Assembly: GCA_014803415.1 (NCBI GenBank)
Contig: JAAVBZ010000045.1
Coordinates: 248,001-312,000, forward strand
Source: Lachnospiraceae bacterium
Lineage (GTDB): Bacteria > Bacillota > Clostridia > Lachnospirales > Lachnospiraceae
DNA length: 64,000 nt
Direction: 5' to 3'
Shown here: in pieces, positions 58,107 through 64,000 of the stretch
Layout: every line of letters starts with the position of its first letter
Numbering within the stretch: position 1 is the first letter of the stretch
Program-made: the position numbers and the translations under genes
The notes under the pieces: generated by a model
Told to the model about the DNA's origin: nothing
The model's database searches: none
What the model saw: only the letters and a program-made list of their open reading frames with translations

Positions 58107-59414
58107 TTATTCCGTAAAACCATCAAATTCTAACGAAACAATCCCTGCATCGACAAGCTTCTGTAACGATTTCATAATGCCGAATTTACCATGCTGCCAG
58201 GTAAGCCCTCCCTGGAAATATACTGCGTAAGGCGGTTTGATAGGACCGTCTGCACTCAGTTCTATGGAAGATCCCGATACAAAAGCTCCTGCGGCCATGA
58301 TAACAGGGCTGTCATAACCGGGCATATCCCAAGGCTCTGGCGTAACATGACCATCTACTGCCGCTGCCTGCTGGATTCCCTGGCAGAATGCAATAACACC
58401 TTCCGGATTTCCAAACGTTACGGCCTGAATAATATCATGGCGGTCTTCCTTCCCATCCGGTACTACGGAAAAGCCCAGATTTTCATATATATTAGCGGCA
58501 AAGACAGCGCTCTTTAATGCATTCGAAGTGACGCTGGGCGCCAGAAATAATCCCTGATAAAAAGAATTCAGTACCTGAAGGGAGGCACCAACCTCTTTGC
58601 CAAGTCCCGGTGAAGTAAGACGATAAGCCGCATTTTCAATACATTCTTTTTTCCCGGCAAGGTACCCTCCTATCGGAGCCAGACCGCCGCCGGGATTTTT
58701 GATCAGTGATCCCACCACCAGATCTGCCCCTACATCGGAAGGCTCTAAAGTTTCCGTAAATTCTCCATAACAATTATCCACCATGCAAAGGACGTCCGGT
58801 TTGATGCCTTTTATAAAGCGGATCAACTCTCCGATCCGTGCAACAGACAAGGTAGGTCTCGTCTGATATCCCTTGGAACGTTGTATGGTCACCAGCCTGG
58901 TTCTGTCATTTACAGCCTTTCTGATCCCCTCAAGATCAAAGCCCCCATCCTGCAATAGATCCACCTGACTGTAAGAGATCCCATATTCTTTTAAAGACCC
59001 TTTTGAAGGTCTGATCCCGATGACCTCCTCTAAGGTATCATAGGGTTTGCCTACAGGAGAAAGCAGTTCATCTCCGGGTCTTAAGTTACTCATCAGTGCA
59101 AGCGCAAGCGCATGGGTTCCGCATGTGATCTGAGGACGCACCAGCGCATCCTGTGTGTGAAAAATATCTGCATAAACAGCTTCCAGTGTATCTCTTCCCA
59201 GATCATTATATCCGTAACCTGTAGTTCCCAGAAGACAGGCTTCACTGACTTTGTTTTTTTGCATGGCTTTGATCACTTTCAGCTGGTTATATTCGGATAC
59301 ATGATCGATCTCATCAAATCGGTCTTTTAAGGAATTCCATATTTTTTCAGAATATCCATATACCTCTTTGCTGATTCCCATCTGCTCATAGATCGTTTCT
59401 TTTGAAATACTCAT
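58107..59414 (-). CDS. Methionine gamma-lyase family protein (YnbB/aluminium-resistance type)
   Basis: GTTGYGYNDLGRDTLEAVYADIF; RPQITCGTHALALAL; VQ/IQRSKGYQTRPTLSV; DNCYGEF; KNPGGGLAPIGGYLAG. Confidence 0.94.
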   Translation of the reverse strand: MSISKETIYEQMGISKEVYGYSEKIWNSLKDRFDEIDHVSEYNQLKVIKAMQKNKVSEACLLGTTGYGYNDLGRDTLEAVYADIFHTQDALVRPQITCGTHALALALMSNLRPGDELLSPVGKPYDTLEEVIGIRPSKGSLKEYGISYSQVDLLQDGGFDLEGIRKAVNDRTRLVTIQRSKGYQTRPTLSVARIGELIRFIKGIKPDVLCMVDNCYGEFTETLEPSDVGADLVVGSLIKNPGGGLAPIGGYLAGKKECIENAAYRLTSPGLGKEVGASLQVLNSFYQGLFLAPSVTSNALKSAVFAANIYENLGFSVVPDGKEDRHDIIQAVTFGNPEGVIAFCQGIQQAAAVDGHVTPEPWDMPGYDSPVIMAAGAFVSGSSIELSADGPIKPPYAVYFQGGLTWQHGKFGIMKSLQKLVDAGIVSLEFDGFTE

Positions 59415-59415
59415 C

Positions 59416-60369
59416 TTACCATATTCCTTTCTGCATCATAACATCTGTCATAAAGTCAAGTATCCTGGCATCATCATAGTTAAAATCCTGTTTGTTGATC
59501 CAGACCACATCTTTTTCCCTGCGAAACCATGTCAGCTGTCTTTTGGCAAAATGCCTGGAATCTCTTTTGATCAGATAAACAGCCTCCTCCAAAGTAATCT
59601 CTCCGTCAAGATAAGATAACATTTCCTTATAACCAAGGCCCTGCATGGATACCATATCCTTGTGATACCCCATATCCTTAAGATGTTTTACTTCATCTAT
59701 CAGTCCTTCTTCAAGCATCGCATCTACACGTTTGTCAATCCTCTCATACAGCTTATTTCTGTCATCATTTAAAACAAAATAACAGGAATTATAAGCAGAT
59801 TCTTTTTCCCTCTGTTCTTTATTATGCCGGGAAATAGGGATCTTGTTGAGCTCATAGAATTCCAGCGCCCGGATCAGGCGTTTCACATTGTTCTCATGAA
59901 TCTCTTCTGCCGCTTCAGGATCCACCTCTTCAAGCTTTTTATGAAGATAAGAATTTCCTTTATCCCGGGCAAGCTTTTCCAATTTCTCCCTGACTCTTGT
60001 ATTTTCCTGCTCCGGTTCAAACGCTATATCATAAAGAAGGGCCTGAATGTAAAATCCGGTTCCTCCCGCCACGATAGGAATATGATCATTTTTGTAAATA
60101 CCCTTAAGAGCTTTCTTGGCCATCTGCTGAAAAGTGTAGACATTAAACTCATCTTCCGGATTTAATACATCTACAAGATAATGAGGAATCCCCTTCATCT
60201 CTTCCTTTTTGATCTTGGCAGAACCAATATCCATATATCTGTATACCTGCATGGAATCAGCGGAGATGATCTCTCCGCCGATTTTTTTGGCAAGTTTAAT
60301 TGACAATTCTGTCTTGCCTGCCGCTGTCGGTCCCGTTAAGATTACAAGCGGTCTTTTTTCTCCTGTCAT
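59416..60369 (-). CDS. miaA: tRNA dimethylallyltransferase
   Basis: VILTGPTAAGKTELSIKLAKKIGGEIISADSMQVYRYMDIGSAK; VAGGTGFYIQALL. Confidence 0.97.
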   Translation of the reverse strand: MTGEKRPLVILTGPTAAGKTELSIKLAKKIGGEIISADSMQVYRYMDIGSAKIKKEEMKGIPHYLVDVLNPEDEFNVYTFQQMAKKALKGIYKNDHIPIVAGGTGFYIQALLYDIAFEPEQENTRVREKLEKLARDKGNSYLHKKLEEVDPEAAEEIHENNVKRLIRALEFYELNKIPISRHNKEQREKESAYNSCYFVLNDDRNKLYERIDKRVDAMLEEGLIDEVKHLKDMGYHKDMVSMQGLGYKEMLSYLDGEITLEEAVYLIKRDSRHFAKRQLTWFRREKDVVWINKQDFNYDDARILDFMTDVMMQKGIW

Positions 60370-62234
60370 GATACGACCCTCTTGAATTTCTTTTCTATCT
60401 CATATTTGCTCATGGAAATAATAGTAGGTCTTCCGTGAGGACAATGGTAAGGATTATCAAGTGCTAACAGTTCATCGATCAAAGCCTCCATTTCCTGCAT
60501 TTCCATACTGTTATTTCCTTTTACTGCCGACTTACATGCCATGGAAGCCAGTTTATGTAAAATCACATCTGGCGCACCCTTCATAGGATTTTCAGAAAGT
60601 TCATCCATGACTTCTGTAAACAACTTCTTTTCATTACAGCCATACAAGTCAGAAGGAACACTTCTTAGAGCATAAGAGCCGCCTCCAAATTCTTCTATTT
60701 CAAATCCAAGCTGTTCAAAATAATCCATATATTCCTTTAACAGCTCTTCTTCTTTTCCGGTAAGTGAAAGCACTAAAGGCGGATTGACCATCTGCATGGA
60801 AACTGTTTTTTGCTGAAGTTCTTTCACAAGACGCTCATATTTTACCTTTTCATGAGCTGCATGCTGATCCACAAAAAGCAGTTTATCCTTATAAGCGATC
60901 AGCCAGTATGTATCAAAAATCTGTCCCAGTATATGATACTCATTTCTGGCGTCGGCGGTCAGGATCTTTTCCTCAAATAAGTTCATCTGAACAGGTTTTT
61001 CAACGACGATATGTTCGTCTGCCTTGATGATATTTGAATGGTTTCCTGCATTTTGCCCTTTTGTTCTTTCATTTGTCTGCCCAAATATCCGGTTTTGCAC
61101 ACTTTTTTGCAAGATGGGAGGGATGCCCGGCTGATCATCTTCTTTTACCAGGTTTGCGATCCTTTTTGCTTCAAAAGGCTCCGGTACTTTGGCATAAGTA
61201 TTTTTTTCCGCTTTCTCCTCATCCAGAAGTACCTTGGGAATCATCTCAATCTCATGAAGTTTTTCATGGATGACACCGGAAAGAAAAGAGTACATCTCAT
61301 TTCCTTTATGAATACGGATCTGCATCTTGGAAGGATGTACATTTACATCAATTTCCTGTGGGTCTATTGTAAAGTGCAGAACAGCAAAAGGAAACTTATG
61401 CTGCATTACATATTGCCTGTACCCTTCTTCAATCGCCTTGGAAATAATATCATCTTTAACGAATCTTCCATTCACAAAGTATATTTCAAAATTCCGGTTG
61501 GAACGGTTTATTTCCGGCTTGCCGATATAGCCAAAGACACGGCAAAGTCCGCTTTTTGCTTCAAAAGGAATGACAGCCTCTGCCATTTCCCTTCCATAGA
61601 TCCGGTAAATAACCTCCTTTAAGTCTCCGTTTCCCGAAGTATGGAATCGTACCTGTCCGCCGTTAACGAACTTAACGGAAATATCGGGTCTGGATAATGC
61701 AATATGTTCCATCAGATCCGAAACATACCCGCCTTCTGTCTGAGGCTGCTTTAAGAATTTTTTTCTGGCAGGAGTATTATAAAACAGGTTATGGACCAGA
61801 AATGTGGTTCCGCAGGGAGCGCCGATTTCTTCTATATCCTCTTCTACTCCCCCTGCAATGGAATATTTAATTCCTGTAAGGTCATGTTCTGTCTTGGTGA
61901 TCACTTCCACCTGCGAGACTGCGGCAATACTGGAAAGAGCCTCACCCCGAAAACCAAGGCTGTCCACAAAATTCAAATCTTCAATGGATTTGATCTTACT
62001 GGTGGCATGACGCAAAAAAGCCTTTTTTATCTGATCTTTCTCAATTCCACAGCCATTATCGGTAACACGTATCAGAGAAATCCCGCCCTCTTTCAGTTCT
62101 ACCGTAATGGCCCCTGCGCCTGCATCAATGGCATTTTCTATCAGTTCTTTCACCACGCTGGAAGGCCGTTCCACCACCTCTCCGGCTGCGATCTGATCGA
62201 TAGTGCTCTGACTTAAAAGATTGATTTCCGGCAT
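60366..62234 (-). CDS. mutL: DNA mismatch repair protein MutL
   Basis: IDQIAAGEVVERPSSVVKELIENAIDAGA; GFRGEALSSIAAVS; FLVHNLFYNTPARKKFL; start chosen as ATG 62234 by RBS spacing. Confidence 0.97.
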   Translation of the reverse strand: MPEINLLSQSTIDQIAAGEVVERPSSVVKELIENAIDAGAGAITVELKEGGISLIRVTDNGCGIEKDQIKKAFLRHATSKIKSIEDLNFVDSLGFRGEALSSIAAVSQVEVITKTEHDLTGIKYSIAGGVEEDIEEIGAPCGTTFLVHNLFYNTPARKKFLKQPQTEGGYVSDLMEHIALSRPDISVKFVNGGQVRFHTSGNGDLKEVIYRIYGREMAEAVIPFEAKSGLCRVFGYIGKPEINRSNRNFEIYFVNGRFVKDDIISKAIEEGYRQYVMQHKFPFAVLHFTIDPQEIDVNVHPSKMQIRIHKGNEMYSFLSGVIHEKLHEIEMIPKVLLDEEKAEKNTYAKVPEPFEAKRIANLVKEDDQPGIPPILQKSVQNRIFGQTNERTKGQNAGNHSNIIKADEHIVVEKPVQMNLFEEKILTADARNEYHILGQIFDTYWLIAYKDKLLFVDQHAAHEKVKYERLVKELQQKTVSMQMVNPPLVLSLTGKEEELLKEYMDYFEQLGFEIEEFGGGSYALRSVPSDLYGCNEKKLFTEVMDELSENPMKGAPDVILHKLASMACKSAVKGNNSMEMQEMEALIDELLALDNPYHCPHGRPTIISMSKYEIEKKFKRVVS

Positions 62235-62254
62235 ACTCATGTCCTTTCTTTTCT

Positions 62255-64000
62255 CTACCATCTGTTCTTTAACTTGTTCTGGAGCTTATAAAGCGTATTT
62301 AATGCATCAAGAGGCGTGAGATTGGAAATGTCGATTTCCTTCAGCTCTTGAATTACATCCTCATCTTTGACTGCATCAAAAAGTGACATCTGACTTAAAT
62401 CAACTTCATCATATTTAACAGGTTTTCTTTTGGTATCTTTTTGATCCACTGCAATGCTCTGTACCTTTTCAAGAATATCATTGTCACTGAGCTGCTTTAC
62501 AATTTCCTTTGCCCTGTCAATGACCATATCCGGAACGCCTGCAAGTTTGGCTACTTGAATACCATAGCTGCGGTCTGCACCGCCTTTTATGATCTTACGT
62601 AAAAAGACAATGTCATCACCTTTTTCCTTAACGGCAATGCAATAATTGTTTACATTGCTCATTTTTCCTTCCAGCTCTGTCAGTTCATGATAATGGGTTG
62701 CAAACAGTGTCTTGGCTCCTAGCAGTTTTCGGTTGCTGATATGCTCGATCACAGCCCAGGCTATGCTCAGCCCGTCAAAAGTAGAGGTCCCCCGTCCTAT
62801 TTCATCCAGAATAAGAAGGCTGTTTGCCGTAGCGTTACGCAGGATATTGGCAACTTCGTTCATTTCCACCATAAAGGTACTCTGCCCGCTGGCAAGATCA
62901 TCGGAAGCGCCTACTCGGGTGAAGATTCTGTCTACGATACTGATATTGGCACTGTCTGCGGGCACAAAACATCCGATCTGAGCCATCAGGACTATTAACG
63001 CCGTTTGCCTCATATAGGTGGATTTACCGGCCATATTGGGGCCTGTTATGATCGATACACAGTGCTTATGGTTATCCAGATAGGTATCATTGGAGATAAA
63101 CATATCACTGTCTATCATATTCTCTACCACCGGGTGGCGCCCACCCTTTATATTAATGATTCCTTTTTCATTGATGGCAGGTCTTACATAACGGTTTCTT
63201 TCCGCCACCAGTGAAAAAGACGCAAAAACATCCAGCATGGCAATTGCCCTTGCAGTTTTCTGGATCCGCTCGATCTCTCCGGCAACCGAATCCCTGATCT
63301 TACAGAACATATCATATTCCAGCGTATAAAGCTTATCTTCTGCATTCAATATGGAATCCTCCAGCTCTTTCAGCCGTGGATTACTGTATCTTTCCGCATT
63401 GGCAAGCGTCTGTTTTCTGACATAATCCTCCGGAACAAGATTCTGATAGGAATTGGTAACTTCAAAATAATAACCAAATACTTTATTGTATTTGATCCTG
63501 AGATTTTTAATACCGGTCCTTATCCTGTCTTCTTCCTCCAGCTGCATAAGCCAGTTTTTACCCTCTGTTTTCGCATGGCGCAGCTTGTCAATTGTCTCAT
63601 CAAATCCTTCCCGGATGATACCGCCCTCCCGGACAGATATAGGCGGTTCTTCTATGATCGCGCTGTCAATTAATGTACATATATCCTCAAGTCCGTCAAT
63701 GGATGAATTTATTTCCGAAAGAAGTCCTTTATCAAAATCGTTCAAAAGGGTTTTGATATGAGGAAGCATTTTAAGCGAATTCCTGAAGGCTATCAGGTCT
63801 CTCGGATTTGCCGTTTTGTAGCTGACTTTGCCAAGAAGCCTTTCCAGATCATAAATAGGATTTAAATATTCTCTGATCTCATCCCTTACCATAGGCTGCC
63901 GGCTAAGCGTCTCCACCGCATTAAGTCTTTCCTCGATCTGGTCCTTATCAATAAGAGGCTGCTCAATATATTTCCGCATACATCTGGCGCCCATTGCTGT
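62255..64000 (-). CDS. mutS: DNA mismatch repair protein MutS (5' end outside window)
   Basis: ITGPNMAGKSTYMRQTALIVLMAQIGCFVPA; DEIGRGTSTFDGLSIAWAVIEH; frame open to the window edge. Confidence 0.97.
   Translation of the reverse strand, partial: TAMGARCMRKYIEQPLIDKDQIEERLNAVETLSRQPMVRDEIREYLNPIYDLERLLGKVSYKTANPRDLIAFRNSLKMLPHIKTLLNDFDKGLLSEINSSIDGLEDICTLIDSAIIEEPPISVREGGIIREGFDETIDKLRHAKTEGKNWLMQLEEEDRIRTGIKNLRIKYNKVFGYYFEVTNSYQNLVPEDYVRKQTLANAERYSNPRLKELEDSILNAEDKLYTLEYDMFCKIRDSVAGEIERIQKTARAIAMLDVFASFSLVAERNRYVRPAINEKGIINIKGGRHPVVENMIDSDMFISNDTYLDNHKHCVSIITGPNMAGKSTYMRQTALIVLMAQIGCFVPADSANISIVDRIFTRVGASDDLASGQSTFMVEMNEVANILRNATANSLLILDEIGRGTSTFDGLSIAWAVIEHISNRKLLGAKTLFATHYHELTELEGKMSNVNNYCIAVKEKGDDIVFLRKIIKGGADRSYGIQVAKLAGVPDMVIDRAKEIVKQLSDNDILEKVQSIAVDQKDTKRKPVKYDEVDLSQMSLFDAVKDEDVIQELKEIDISNLTPLDALNTLYKLQNKLKNRW

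Noticed and set aside
61038-62216. + strand ORFs of 141-194 aa opposite mutL
   Set aside because: Antisense to mutL with no independent support.
1-64000. CRISPR arrays, rRNA, tRNA, toxin-antitoxin or phage-defence operons
   Set aside because: None recognised by eye in intergenic gaps or ORFs; the region is dense housekeeping DNA. A tRNAscan/PADLOC run would confirm.

Overview
The window looks like a stretch of core chromosome from a low-to-mid GC Clostridia genome, probably Lachnospiraceae (inferred from gene content and synteny, not from a database search). It is almost fully coding. I see no rRNA, tRNA, CRISPR array, prophage or obvious transposon. The left part (+ strand) runs recG (5' end off window), degV, a type II topoisomerase B/A pair, rsmD-coaD, two lipoproteins plus a cell-wall amidase, an rsuA-type pseudouridine synthase, a HAD hydrolase, a YgiQ radical SAM protein, an RluA-type enzyme, recU, hisZGDBI, a radical-SAM/DUF2344/RNase G cluster, rplU-prp-rpmA-obgE, yhbY-nadD-yqeK-rsfS. 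The middle holds a divergent lexA / yneA-like SOS module, a Xer recombinase, an AI-2E family permease, dtd, a multi-TM PstS-like protein, a cytidylate-kinase-like protein and cstA. The right part (- strand) carries rluD-lspA-aroB, sepF-yggS-HlyD-like, dacA-mgsA-rodA-minECD-PBP2-mreDCB-radC, a methionine-gamma-lyase-like gene, miaA-mutL-mutS (mutS 5' end off window). I found no clearly new multi-gene system. The best second-look items are: SOS-box-like operators packed between lexA and the yneA-like gene, one of them inside the spacer of a consensus promoter; a three-armed inverted repeat at ~36.68-36.79 kb; a ~245-aa insertion in PBP2; an MreB with an altered phosphate-binding loop; a TM-fused PstS-like protein without pstCAB; and an uncharacterised lipoprotein/amidase locus.
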